A DNA stretch of 64,000 nucleotides from Prunus persica (GCF_000346465.2 NC_034013.1:5315791-5379790); one strand, 5' to 3'. Shown: positions 12,501-25,138, counted from the first letter of the stretch. Made by a program: numbers and translations. The notes: a model not told the origin generated them from the sequence alone.

Positions 12501-13281
12501 TTGGCACTATCTATTTGTTCTTGTACTATTTACAGTGAGAATGGCCTGTTCTAATTATAGGAATTAATTTCAGGATGCCGTAGCTATTAATGAGTGGAGA
12601 TTTTCCAAGTTAAAGGAATACAAGGACAGAAACATCGAAGTGGAAAATGAAGCTTTTGATCGATACACGCAGAATGTCACCCTATTAGAGGAAGTGTTTT
12701 CTGTGAAATCTATCATGGAGGAGTCCATTGGGGATGAAGCTGAACTCAAATCCATATCAACCGATAATAGTACTACTGCTACTACAGAAGAAGACACTGA
12801 GGCTATGGTCTCAGGGTTGAAGTTGAAGTTGAGATCAAATCCAATGAGAACCAATAACTTCAGAAAGAGGATACAGCAAGTTGTTGACGAGGGATTAAAG
12901 AAACTTAAAAAACGTGAGTTAGATGATGGGGAGAAGGAACCAATTGTGGGAACTGGATTGGATCCGGGGCCCAAAGAAGGGGAAAAATGGCAGGCCGAAA
13001 GGGCTTCTGCTCTAGGCGATCTCATTGATAAGCTGAACAAGGCCCGAAATGAGGAGGATCTGAAGTTGTGCTTGGAGATGAAATCTCAGCTCTTCAAGGA
13101 ACATAAATTGACTAGTACATCAGAATCTGAAGAGAAACAGGCTACAAAGAATGATTTGGAACCCCGAAAAGAGTCGAATTATTCATTTCCTAAAGTCGTT
13201 AGCACTACCGAAATCGATCAAGAAACTCTCAATATCGTCTACACTCACTTCTCTTCCCTTGAGCATATACAAGGTTTATGA
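6549..13281 (+). CDS. SHI/LRP1-type zinc-finger protein, five exons
   Basis: Exons are 6549-6754, 10110-10171, 11784-11874, 12388-12490 and 12574-13281. All junctions are GT-AG and phases match, giving 389 residues. Residues 1-50 are rich in Ala, Ser, Thr and Pro. Residues 59-89 form a C-x2-C-x7-C-x4-C-x2-CC-x6-C-x2-H finger (C59, C62, C70, C75, C78, C79, C86, H89), split by intron 1, the spacing of the SHI/STY/LRP1 RING-like finger. The rest contains LRQLSNNFAQFNNVHLPLRS, INEWRFSKLKEYKDR and a charged C-terminal half with a KKLKKRE cluster at 263-269 that could aid nuclear entry. I see no IGGH domain, so it is not a canonical SHI factor; it matches a conserved plant protein whose role I do not know. 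A nucleic-acid or protein-binding role is inferred. AATAAA lies at 13408. Confidence 0.9.
6810..7853. mobile_element. TRIM-like tandem duplication in intron 1
   Basis: Two related blocks lie in direct order: 6871-7369 and 7447-7849. Both start with GAAGAACTGCC, share TCTTGGAGTT, CAATTTCACATTAT, GAGCTGAAGA-GCTGAATTCAGATCCA and TATGTTGAATTA, and end in AGGCTCACA...TTAGGG. In the first, 7254-7265 reads TGGTATCAGAGC, the complement of the initiator tRNA-Met 3' end used as a primer-binding site by many Copia and TRIM elements. A short non-coding interior between repeats, without pol, fits a terminal-repeat retrotransposon in miniature with extra LTR copies. LTR ends are not resolved. Confidence 0.5.
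7860..9560. other. rest of intron 1, first half
   Basis: This is AT-rich intronic sequence of the zinc-finger gene with no open frame I can assign. Words such as TTGGATTGGATTAGATTGC near 8930 and CCAATCCAATCC near 9170 are in inverse relation, so a small inverted-repeat element may lie at about 8900-9200. Confidence 0.35.
9560..9668 (+). repeat. retroposon 3' tail with short poly-A
   Basis: A T-rich segment ends in TAATAAAATTTTGTTTCATA followed by an A run. This resembles the 3' end of LINE-type plant retroposons. No coding part is left. Confidence 0.4.
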
Positions 13282-13407
13282 TTAAAGACTTAGAGGTAAG
13301 ATTTTGTCGTAGGATTTGGACTTAATAGTCAATTTAGAGGATCTATGATTTGAGGGAGGTGCCATAGATTAATGTAGTTTCTTCCTAGAGTTTCCTTTCT
13401 AGTCAAT

Positions 13408-13413
13408 AATAAA
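13408..13413 (+). terminator. AATAAA polyadenylation-type signal
   Basis: The hexamer lies 127 bases after the stop codon of the zinc-finger gene, a normal distance for a plant far-upstream or near-upstream element. Cleavage position is not visible. Confidence 0.4.
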
Positions 13414-16400
13414 TCAAGGGATGCTTAGAAGTTGCTTCAAATTGACATTTTCAATTTGGATGCAACAATGGTAACTGATTTTTCTTGTTTTAATGTAGCA
13501 ATGCAAATTGCATGAAGGCAATGACCCTTTGGGTAGGCTAATGATTCTTCATCTTGATAGCTGTTTTTTGTAATATATTGAGTGTAGGCAAAAGCATTTT
13601 TCCTTTTCAAACAAATAAACCAATGCTTATTGTTGGGATGCTTTGGTTCTGCCTTTACTAAATAATTAGAAGATTGGAAGATGTGGGTTATACCAATTGG
13701 CCAATGGCAATGTGTCCACCCGTTGCACTCGAGTTTGATCTCCTCTCCGTACATTAGAGTAGTTAGAATCTCTCCTTGGGGTGACATTGGTAATTCACTA
13801 AGCTTCCCCAGACTGTATCCTCTGATAATGGGATGAAAAACAGCCTTAAATTTAGAGAATACAACCAGGGTTTAATTGCGTGCACTAATTCTGTAATCAA
13901 GAAAACTTAAAACTAAAACAAAAAAGATTGGTGTTATTATTCTTGAGAAAATTTGTGGTCAAATACCCAGATGGCTTTTTTGGTCGACTTCCACAAATTT
14001 GACTTTCAATAGGCAGCTGAAGGGTTCTTCCACCCAAACATTTCAACACTATTAAATAAAGAAAACCTGTATGGGCTAAGAACGTGGGTCAAACAGGCAC
14101 AGAAAGAGACTTTAATTTTTTTTCTTGTGATCTCCGTACTCTCAAACTTTCAAGAACCCCCCAATTTGAAATACTGGTTTTCAAATGATATCTTGTGCCA
14201 TCTCTCAATTCCCAAATGCCGACTTCATACAATATTTTTCTTTTTCTTGTTTTCTTTTCTCAAAGTCGCAATTTAGGGTTGCTTTGCTTTCTTGCGTGCG
14301 CTTGGAGAAAAGAGGATTATATATTATTTGGTAAAGCAATACTAAAAGTGTGAATTGTTAGGAATTAGCATAAAGCGAGCATCCAAAGTGAGATCAAATC
14401 ACAAAATAAACCACACACATGAAAGACACACTAAATTTGATTTGATGTTGGCCAGTTGTATCTAGAAGCAAGAAAGTTAAATTGGGAAGATACAAGAGTA
14501 CGAACAACCAATCTAATTCCTTTAATTTGATCTTTGGTTTGAAACTATCCATGATTTTATTCAAAAGTGATCCCCACATGGTGTTATGTGAATACTCTGC
14601 ACATTAAACCGGCCCGTGTATGAAAAAGTCTCGTGGACGACAATTGTTGATTTTATATAAGAAACATTATATGAAATAAGTTTTACATCTCTCGCGTAAA
14701 TTTTAGATAGCTAATTTCTCATTTCACAATGGATATAATCCATTAATTATTGAAATATAAACATTGTTACTAGTAGTATCCTTTTCTCATTGTTTGTCTT
14801 TGAATCAAAGTCTGATTAGTTTGGGTGGTTTGCTGGTGCCCTCATGAAAAGAATCGCAAATGGGTTCTAAAGACACATACCATTATGACAAAGAAATCCC
14901 ATCTTCTGTGAATTTTTGCACATAAAGCTTTTGTTGATGAGGCATTTTAGCTTTGTAGGTTTCTCATCAATACCTAGTGCTTCTTTTTTATTTTCTTCTT
15001 GCTTTATTCTTCTTCATATACTTCTCAACCAACAACTACTTTCTTGGTGGACATCAAACTTTCTAGCCTATCTTCCCTTGAAACAAGGCTGTCAATGCTT
15101 TCAATTTCAATGGCTCTACTCATCTCAACATCACCTTTTCATTTTTATCAACCCCATTATCATGGCCGGTGCTCTTCAACCTGTTCATCTCTCTTAATAA
15201 TAATCATGATTTCTTCTCTCATTGATCTAGATTCACTATAGACTAAATTATTAGCCACCTGAAAAAGAAAACAGATGACTATCATATTATTAAAAGAATA
15301 AAATGAGAGGTGATATGATGCCAAGGGGGATCTTGACAATAAAAAGCAGAAATCATTCAAGTTTTTAAATGCTTGTATTGATAATCAAAGCAACCCAACT
15401 TTTAAAAATGTTTATTTGTGATCTTGGTGAGGCAAAAACATATATGATTTCCCCCCTCTGAATAGTCAAACTTCGCTTGACAATATCCCTTTCAAGTTTC
15501 GACATGCCTCTTATTTAAGATATTGATTCTTTCAACAAGCAATATTACTCTCCCTCAAACTCTCATTCACACATGCTTTCCATCTGGAGCCCTTTTGTGA
15601 TTCTAATCAAATTGATTTCTTTAATTTAGGCCACGCACGGTGAGGAACCATAATTATGTTGGTGATAAAAGATTTACAAAATTTTAAATTTAAAAAATAA
15701 ATTTTAAATTTTAAATTTAAAAAAAAACCCAGCTGAGAATCTCTCACGCTGGTAATGTCAAGCCATTTTATATATATTCTGAGTGACTATCAACAAAGCC
15801 CCTGTCAAGAAGGAAGCATCTTTCCTGTAATGTTTGGCATCCATATTCCTCTTTTCATAAAGTCCTCTTCATGTGTATATATGTGCAGCCAGGAATCATG
15901 GTTTCTCTCTATAATTGTGTAATTGTACTATTGGACCTTTGATTGATGCCATTCCAATGCCACTGATTTATGTTCTAAACTGTTCAGACCAAAAAAAATG
16001 CTTTCACTTATGATCATGTTTGTCTTGTCAAGTCACACTGCAGCACATGGGTTATTTTAAGTTTGCTTAACTTAGAAACTTACTTGGAAATATATGGTGA
16101 TGAGAAAATATCAGGTGCCAATGTAAGAGATAGGATTTAGTTATATTTAAATCTCAAGAGAGGAAGAAAAAAAAAAGCAGGAAAGCGAGGGGATAAAAGA
16201 GTAGAGATTCGAACTTGAGACATCTTTTAACATTGTAGAGAAAATTATATTTTAAGACGATATAACTTTAATAATTGATTGTTTTATTCCATGATACATA
16301 TATGTCCATGCGAAGGAGGACGCCGTAAATATCTTGCATGCCATTGATTTTACTGACCATATATACCATGAATGTACAAGATTCAGAAGTGTCACACATT

Positions 16401-18471
16401 ATTATGGCTTTAGAACTTGCTTGGAGTTTCTTTGATTGTATGGCATGAAAACAAGGAGATTAAACTAATTAGGTGCACAGCTGAGTCCCGAGAACCAATA
16501 TGTGTTATGTCTTGGACCAAATGTTTCCATATACACCGTCATTTTATTCACATGGACAGATAATATGACAAAACATTGGTTGTATTTTGAGCATGAAATT
16601 GACCCATACAATGACACATTTGTGTTAGTTAGGCAAACCAGTGGGTTAATGTTAATAATAATAATAATAATTATTATTATTATTATTATTATTAATATTC
16701 AAGATTGGTGCCTGCCCGCCCTGCCTTCACATGGTCCCTACTATGCAATTGCAAATTTTGTCCTCCCCAAAGCAATTAAGCAAACGTGTTCCAATCACCT
16801 TCTTATACCCAAGTTTAAGAAATGTGCAATTGATTAATGCTTCACTGGATTGAATTGAATGGTAGTAGGGATTGGATTGGATTAGATTAGGTCAAAAGAA
16901 GCAGGTGGCTTGGCTTGGTTCCACACAATATTGCATATTTTGTAACAACCGTGTTGTGCAAGGGATATGATCAGCAGATAAATCCAAGTGAAAAGTTCCA
17001 AACCCAAGTTAAGGTTTTCCAAAATGTTACGTTTTAATCGATGTGCATGCCCTGCACAAATCACAATATAGTAATTAGTGAAAAACTAGAAGAAGAAAAC
17101 AAAGATTAATTATGTATAATAATCTATGATTAGTTTAATTAATTCCTAAGTTTAATTAGTAGTGGGTTCATAGCAACTGTTGGGATAGAGATTTGATCTC
17201 AACTTTTGGAAAAGTTCAACATTGAACCACCAAAAACTAGTAGGGCATGCTCAATTTAAGGTATATAAGACAAAGGAAATTGGAAACTTTCTTTTCTGAA
17301 ATGAAGCAGTCTACCTCCCAAAACCAACCTTCCCTATTTCCCTAGCTAGCTAGTTGTGCAAAAGCTAAACACTATATGCGTATCCAATAATTCGAAATTT
17401 CTGTTTCGTTTGTTGCTTTCAAATAGTTCCTTGGGGTTGAAGCTTGACCAGTTCTAAAGTCTACAATAGACAATATAAGAACAAGGTAATCTAATCCAAA
17501 AATAGTTATGTTTGCACTTGTGATGGTTCACAAACTCGCTCTCATATCATTAAGGAGGTTGAGGTTCCACCTCAAAACTAATTAGCATTTATAGCAATAG
17601 CTCAACTCTTTATAAATAAGCGTGCAAGGTGCATTAACTTTTCAATATGGGACAACTCTTCACTTCACAGTTTCCTTAACTAATTTACTCTTTAATTTGG
17701 TCTCTCCAAAAAAAATTCGTGTTATTTGTCAAGTGTTTAGTAGACTAAAAGTAATTTGAGGACCTAAATTTCAAATACATGTCATGTTCTTATCTGTTTT
17801 GCTAAACAATGGTTTATCATCTCATATTATCTTGATTCCCAATTGAAGTTATCCTTACAATCAATTGGGATGTAGTTTCTCATCCTCTCATGATTTGGGC
17901 TCCTCTTGGTTCGAGTGCACATTTCACCCCACGGACTCCTCTTGACCTTTTCTCCTTCACATGACAAAAGTGAACCAAAATTAAAGACAAGGGCTCCACA
18001 TGCATGGCATAGTCCCAAAAATTTTAAGAATTCAAGGCGCGGTGTGTGTGCATGTTTAAATCTCATCCCATCATCTGTGGTTTATCAAAAGGGATCGAGA
18101 AAATGGCCTAAACCAAACATTTTAGTCTTACGTACCCCATTTTGATAAAGACTTTAGCAATTTGAACCAACTTACACGTACTCTAATCAAGCCAAAAGAC
18201 CTTGGAAAAGAAGCCTATCCGTAAAAGAAGAAAGAATCATGGAAAACAAACAAGAGAAAGAAAGAAAGATAACCCATTTGCTAAATTTTTAATATCCACC
18301 CAAACACCAACCCTAAAAATCTATTTGTATTTAAGTGTGTGTCTGTGTGTCCGTGTCAGAAGAGTGTAACTTTGCCAAAAACGTTTTTGGGTCTTTTCAC
18401 ATTGCAATGCCACCTTCCCCAAATATAAAAAAGAATGGAAAGAAAGCCAAAGATTCCTTATTTTTGCAGGT
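13414..18471. other. gene-free interval before the assembly gap
   Basis: I find no supported gene. Open frames here (for example 14916-15197 and 16502-16837) are low-complexity or cross microsatellites and show no family motif. The stretch contains AT-rich filler, a trinucleotide palindrome at 16652-16695 and AAATTTAAA-rich sequence around 15675-15725. Unannotated non-coding RNA genes cannot be excluded. Confidence 0.5.
16652..16695. repeat. (AAT)n/(ATT)n palindromic microsatellite
   Basis: An AAT repeat runs directly into an ATT repeat with the centre between 16670 and 16671, so the two halves are complementary and can form a hairpin with almost no loop. Confidence 0.9.
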
Positions 18472-18571
18472 NNNNNNNNNNNNNNNNNNNNNNNNNNNNN
18501 NNNNNNNNNNNNNNNNNNNNNNNNNNNNNNNNNNNNNNNNNNNNNNNNNNNNNNNNNNNNNNNNNNNNNNN
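18472..18571. other. assembly gap of 100 N
   Basis: Exactly 100 N, the conventional placeholder for a gap of unknown size. True distance across it is unknown, and any open frame crossing it is meaningless. Confidence 0.99.
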
Positions 18572-19382
18572 AATTGTCGAAGATATCTCACTTCACGTCC
18601 ACAAGAAAAAAAAAAAAAAAAACAAAAGAGAATGATGACGTAAAAGTAAGTCCTCAGATGTGATAAAATTAAATATATGACAATCAATTTAAAGATTATC
18701 AAAGAAGACCAGAATAAGGTATTAAAAAACAAACGAAGAAAACAGACTAAATATATAAACTTCAAAAACTCTATCTAAAGGTGTCTGGATACCCACTGTA
18801 TCTTGGGCACCACTTATATGAGAGAGTGGAACACAAGTTGGTATCTAAAGTTGGTCTCCCTAGCATGACCCTTTATTTAATTTGATGTAAGTGGAAAAAT
18901 AAGATGATAATGATTATTTCTTCTTTTCTTTTCTTTTTTTCGAAACCCCAACTTCCCAATTGATCCCTTCATAATTTGTTTAGATTTATTAACTCAAAAA
19001 CTGATGGGAGTTTTTTTTGTAAATTATTTAATCCTGCCCAACTCTCGAGCATGCATACCAAAATATCATTAACTACAACATGAAGGATTAAACTTTAAAA
19101 CCCAAATATTAGTCTTAATAACTTTTTTAACTCTCACACATAATTAAAGTGGAATCTACAATGAATATGAGAGACTCATGTGGGTCTCACCTCATGTATA
19201 CGTAAGAAATGCAAAATTTGGTTCCCCCACTTGATTTTCAGGCATGAGAAAATGGTGTGGATAATAGATATTGAGATAACATTTCATTTCTTGCACCCAT
19301 ACAAAAAGAACAAGAAATATCTAAATAGAGAAGTATTATCGTAAAAAAAAATGTTCAGACATATCCTTTGACATAAAAACTA

Positions 19383-20360
19383 GGCAAAGTTGGACCAATC
19401 GTCTATGTAGTTTGCTCAAATTATCAGTTTCATCCTTATACTTTATTTTTTACAGTTTCGTACCATGTAGTTTCATATTCCACTTTAGTACCATGTAGTT
19501 TCATATTCCACTTTAGTACAATCTGTCAACCAAGTTGATCTTCCATCCATTTTTGTGCACGTCTTCTCATTTGAAAGATTCCATTTTGAGTTTTTTTTTT
19601 AAATTTATTTATTTAAATGAGATTGGGTTTTTGAAGAACAGTTTTTGTGAATTCTAAATGCACTTTCAAATTTGATTCATGCTCATACGATGAAGTAATG
19701 GTGGTTCAAAATTTTCCTAGAATTTGATATTGACATTTCGGGAATTGTTTGATTCAAGATTTAAAAACCAAACTTAGTGTCACCGATTCATCATGCATGT
19801 TTTTTCTTGGCTCTTTGTTACTAAAACTCATAAACATAAATAAGTTATTTGAATGGATTTGCAGACTTTTATAGGAAAACCCATTGATGCATCTTCCTAT
19901 GTTCATCAAATAGTCAATTAGCTTCAATTTCTCTCAATATAATATGTTATATGATTTAAAAGCTAATGCTACTGCCAAACAATAAGAATATGGGGTAATT
20001 TTCTATATATGTAGGGGTATATTTAAAGATACAAAACCCTAAATGAGTGCAAATTGAAGAAAAAAATCCTAATTGATTAAGGAATACACACCTCATATCA
20101 ACAGTTTCAAGTTTTGAAACCCCCATAATTGTACAATAAAACATAATTTTTACGAATCATAACTAAGCTTGAACATCATGAAATTTGCATGAAAAATCCA
20201 GATTTTCTGCAACTTGGAAGTTATTGACTCATTTGACGGATTGGACTAATAGTGCAAACAAAATGAAACTACAAGGATGAAACTGAAAAATAATAATAAA
20301 GTATAAGGATGAAAGTAAAAATCCAAAAAAACTACATGGACCATTAGTGCAATTTGGCCA
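19383..20360. mobile_element. non-autonomous DNA transposon with long TIRs (MULE-like)
   Basis: The left end (GGCAAAGTTGG, then CTATGTAGTTT and TTTCATCCTTATACTTTATT) matches the reverse complement of the right end (GGCCAAATTGCAC, then CCATGTAGTTT and TTTCATCCTTATACTTTATT). The inverted repeats are imperfect and about 100-150 bp long around an interior of about 700 bp with no transposase. Long TIRs suggest a Mutator-like non-autonomous element, but I could not find a 9-bp target duplication, so the superfamily is tentative. Confidence 0.6.
19461..19516. repeat. 28-bp perfect tandem duplication
   Basis: Two identical 28-bp units beginning TACCATGTAGTTTCATATTC lie back to back inside the left inverted repeat of the MULE-like element. 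The right arm lacks this doubling, so it arose after the arms formed. Confidence 0.9.
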
Positions 20361-22185
20361 ATTTGAACCTAGAACTACCATCTCTCCCTGCTTATGGCAT
20401 GCTTACTTACTAGCAATGGGGATAGGAAGAAAGAGAATGATTTCAATTCCCGACTTCCCCTATGTTTACTAACATATAAGGAAAGAAAAAACATGTGCGT
20501 CCTACCTTAAAATACATAATCACATACCTTCAAAATCATGAATTAGATCAACTAGTGGGGTTCATTGATCTGATTCCCATGCATTCATGTTCTCTAAAAA
20601 ATAACCTTACAATTTTATAATTCTCATTCATGTGTTGATTTCATATGGTTAGTAAACAACATATTAATGGGAATGACTTCTTCCCATACCAATTTATTAT
20701 TTCTCCCATTCCTAAATTCCTTGATTCTTTATTTCACCCGTTCCCAATAAGTGAAAATATACACTTGAGCTAGAATTTGTATATAAATAAAACGAAATCA
20801 ACAAATTTAGTATTAAGTTCTTGTTAATAGATGGTATGAGAGTAAAGTGAGATATAAAGTTTCAAAAAAGATTTTTGTTTTGTTATGGAAAGTTGAACAA
20901 TCCAAAATAGCTGGTCATTACATATCTTGGAAATTAGGGTGTGAAAGGGACAATACAGCTCTCTCGCTCCCCTTACGAGAGAAGTGGCTAAGCATTCCAT
21001 ACAAAAGAGCTAAAAAGGGGGGAAAGCAAGCTAGTTGAAGTAATTATATTCCATTAGCACCTTTGAAAAGGAAAGAGAGGCTTCTCTTGTTTGCATCTAT
21101 GGTCAATATAGATGGTGCCAATTAACGCAACCCATTAATTTTCAAACAATGCCACCCATCATGGCCTCACATATTCCCTCTCATGATCAATCCTTGCCCA
21201 CCTAGCTAGCTATCTTCATGGTCCCCACGAAAGTGATGAAATTATACTTTAGGGAAGAATCTAAACACATAGCTATAAACATTAATTGTGATTAATTAGT
21301 GTGACATATGTTTTTGCTTCTTAGTGTGGACAAGGCCAATTCAAAAGGAGGAGATGCGGGGTTCATGGGTCATGGGTCTTCCCTCGTGTTTGATAGTGGT
21401 TAGAAAAAAAAAAAAATTTTGAAAAAGGGAAGCTACAACCCCATGAGTCATGGCTTTCTTGTAAATAGTTTGGTTAACCATCCTAGTCTTGTTAGCTCAT
21501 CATCACACATTTTATTACCACCAAATCACTTTCTTTATACGTGTTGCTCATGGCATAAGTATTTTCTTTTGTTTTATCATATAATTATCACATGTAAACA
21601 TTTTGTAGCTGAAATAATTAAAAGTATTTATTTATGTACTTAAAATTTTGTGTCCGAACCTCCTTCCCCAAGATCGCTTGCATTAAAATAAAAAACAAAA
21701 ACAAAAAAGCACGCATCACGTACAATTCATTATTTGCTTGCCAAGAAACCACTTAGAAAGTAGACAACGAATTCAGATTGATAACTTCTAGCTGCACATC
21801 CATAATTCTATGCATCTTTAATTAATTAAAGGCTTAAAGCCTTGGCGTTGGCCGACAATCTATATCTAATTACTAATCAGATCAATTTTATAAGATGGAA
21901 TCACATCACTACTAATTATGCATTAGTTTAATGTTAAATTTGGAGATAACATTGCATGCATATTATGTTTGCTATGACTTCTGATCAATTAAAAATTTCA
22001 TTTTCGTCGTGTTCTTACAAATTCTAATATCATATGTCACATCAAATAAAAGTAAGTTAAAGATTATCTTCTTCATATTTTTATATATTTTTTCTGTTTG
22101 TACTCTCTATTTCTCTTATTTTTGCAAGTAAGCACAGTTTTCTTTTCTTATTACTATTATTATTGAATTTTCTTTTTAAATTAGG

Positions 22186-22345
22186 CAAAGTTGGAAAACA
22201 GGGACAGGTTCAAATCCTAGCCACATCCATGACATAAGGTGAATTCGTTCGGCATTCCAACTCTGGCATGATGAATGCCACAGCCGCTCGGATAGGAGTA
22301 CAAATTTATGTTTTCCTATGCTTCAATAAAAATTAAAAATTAAAA
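22186..22345 (+). repeat. SINE-like retroposon fragment
   Basis: The segment has an internal GGTTCAAATCC word resembling an RNA polymerase III B box, about 110 bp of unique body, and an A-rich tail. This order fits a tRNA-derived SINE; an A box is not clear. Confidence 0.45.
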
Positions 22346-23041
22346 AAAAAATCGTACTAATTAAATAGATATATGGTTCAAAATGCTCTACCAGACACAT
22401 GCCAATGTATAAACTTCCTCCACCTGGACTGATCTTTATAAAATCTCCTCAGCGAGTCTTTCTATTTACTGAAAATCTTCGTTTTGTTTGAGTTGGTCTC
22501 AGATTCTAAATTACATGATCAAGGAAATTCTAATTTTTATTTTTAATTTATTTACAAAAAGTTGTTTATGACAAATCAGATGCAATGTTCGGATCAAGAC
22601 TTACTTGCAATATCCCTTAGTTCTGATTCTTTTGTTGTAATGTACTACCTATAGTCTAACTTTCTCGATTTTTTGGTCTAAAAAGTTGTACATAATTTAC
22701 CCTTTACCTAATTTGAAGATATTTCGACGTCCAAAATAAACACATTTTTTTAAGAATCATGTACACTTTTTTGAAAAAATAAAAACAGAGTTAGATGTGT
22801 AGGTTAAAAGAACAATGCAGAACAATTGATTGATTATGATAATTCATCAAGATGTGGACTGATGCAGGTTTTTAACTTATAATTAAACTTCTTTCATACA
22901 AGACTCACCTGGATTCACCTACAATATTAAACTCCCTTGTTAAGTTACACCAGGTGAAGGCTGTATTTTTTTATTCATATGTGGTGCAACTTGCAAGAGA
23001 GAGGTGACAATTGCCGACATGTGTCCCCCTTAACTCTATAC

Positions 23042-23047
<6 letters not shown>

Positions 23048-23081
<34 letters not shown>
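23048..23081. repeat. (GA)n microsatellite
   Basis: 34 bases of uninterrupted GA, flanked on both sides by CATATAT words. Confidence 0.95.
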
Positions 23082-23088
<7 letters not shown>

Positions 23089-24025
23089 TAAGTGGAGCAG
23101 GAGATCCAGGAATCAAAGCATATATATATGCAAGGGATGGGTGGGATGGATGGGATGGGACTTAATTTACCCTGCGTTGTGGCCCTCAAATACGACCCTC
23201 AGAAACAAAGCCACTGAACCACTCACATTCGATAGAGGCCATCTGTGCATGAATTGATCTCCTCCCTCGTAAATGTGGATGCCCTAATAATAACCTAAAG
23301 AATCATTCAAATGGAAAATTAGGTCAAGGTCGGTACTACACTACTATATATGTTTGACCTATATGCATGTATAATAAATGTTTTTTCCCCTTCTTTTTAG
23401 CCTGTGTGTGGTACATCATGTGACTTGTCATCAACTAACAGCACAAACTTTAAGGATTATTGATTCTTCAAATAAACTTATTTAAGAGACATTTTTGTAG
23501 GGTTTATTTTGTATTGTATTTCACTAATCCAAATAATTATTTTGTAGATACTTATTCAAGGATCATTTCTACAAAAAATTACTTGAATTCGATATCATTT
23601 GACCATTGAATTGAATTATTGAAATTTTAGTACTTTCTTGAAGCACCGTGTTCATTGATTTTGTAGGACACAACTGGATATCAAAACGGTTTCCGATTTG
23701 TCTAATTTTTTGCAAGAATGATCTATGAATGTAGACTTAAAAAATCGATGGTTTGGATCGTTAAAAAAAATTCGTACGGAACCCTTAATATATCTCTATT
23801 TGAAGGATTCCTCAATACAAGAGCACTGTATAAATATATAAATATTTGAAGTAGTGAATACATGAAGTAATTAAATTATTTTTTTGACAAAAATAAAAAT
23901 TTCTTACAATTTTGTCACTACTATTTTCTTTGAAATTTTAGTGAAAAAACTGATAATTGCTTGAGCATCCTTTGATCTAATAACCTTGTTGGAAAATATT
24001 TCCTAAATCCCTAAACTGAAGATTA

Positions 24026-24186
24026 TAACTAGATCAGATTTACCAGATTCTTACTCTATATTCGGGAATTCTCCTTGAGATATTTCGTTTGTTAAATCTT
24101 GTCTTGTTTTCAGTAACAAGAACAATCGTCTATCTTTATCAGCCACTCCTTTATGGGGTAAGAATCTGGTAAATCTGATCTAGTTA
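24026..24186. repeat. 29-bp perfect inverted repeat with ~103-bp loop
   Basis: Bases 24026-24054 (TAACTAGATCAGATTTACCA...) are exactly complementary to 24158-24186. The spacer of 103 bases shows no gene. Both strands could fold into a 29-bp stem. It may be the footprint of a small inverted-repeat transposon or a hairpin RNA locus; nothing in the flanks decides between them. Confidence 0.9.
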
Positions 24187-24335
24187 CGTTGCCATTGTCA
24201 ACCCAATAATTCAAAAGAACAAGAAAAAAAAAGAAAGGGGATGCTCATTTCCAATACACAAAACAACAAAGAGTCCTTACACAATGCCAAAATAAATTTT
24301 TACCACAAGCATTGCAAATAAATTAATTGTGCCCC

Positions 24336-24358
24336 CCTCCTCCTCCTCCTCCTCCTCC
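24336..24358. repeat. (CTC)n microsatellite
   Basis: Seven or more CTC trinucleotides after a C run. Confidence 0.9.
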
Positions 24359-25138
24359 ACCAAAATGGGCCAATCCAAACAATAATTTTTTGTACTGCTA
24401 AAAGAAATCATAATTTCTCAAACTTGGTCCCGAGAGATGCACCCTAATTTGGGATGTGTGTCAGATTAGGTAGCAAACAGTGAGTCCCTTCGACCGGTAG
24501 CTCTTACATTTATATGGAAATCTGTGAGATCTACCAATTTCATATCAGTTTTCAGTACAGACTGCATGCATGATGATGTAAATAGGTTCAGTACCATTTT
24601 ACTACCCTGATACCTTGCCTCTCATCCGCTGGATCAGGGGACCACTGATTTTGCCTATTTATGACTTTTCTGTTCTTTAACCAAAAATTTCTCCACATTC
24701 ATTATAGTCATATGGTCTGCAATTTGAGGCTTCTTTCTTTCTTTTCTATTTTTTCTAATAAAGGATTGTTCAATTTCATAAGAACATGGATGTCTTAATT
24801 AGAATTCAATGAAGAACATCTTTGGTCAGAGTCTAGTTTGCATAATGGACCACCTCAATTCACATTGAAAAATATGCTTTTCATCATTTAATTCCTTTTT
24901 TTAAGTCACAATGGATGATACAAAATGATCAAAAACTTTATTTTAGTGATATTATATTTGAAGAAATTTTCGTTTTATCACAATAATAATATCGCGTGAT
25001 GTTATTAATCAATATGTTATAACATATGTAGATGACACAAATTTATATTTACAAATACATTACTAGATATACGAGCATTATATTGTAGTTGGTTTTTATG
25101 ATATAAGCGATAATAGGAAAGGAGGGAATCACATCTAA

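Larger units (their letters stand above)
18572..22185. other. gene-free interval with a long-TIR element
   Basis: No gene is supported. The main content is the inverted-repeat element at 19383-20360. A stretch at about 20925-21060 is less AT-rich than its surroundings, with CTCTCGCTCCCCTTACGAGA and AAAAGGGGGG words; its origin is unclear. Open frames in this interval lack recognisable motifs. Confidence 0.45.

Noticed and set aside
14916..15241. Overlapping hydrophobic open frames
   Set aside because: Both are T-rich chance frames in intergenic DNA with no motif or splice context.
20925..21060. Possible organelle-derived insertion
   Set aside because: Composition and some words recall plant mitochondrial DNA, but I cannot match a gene or intron; a search would be needed.
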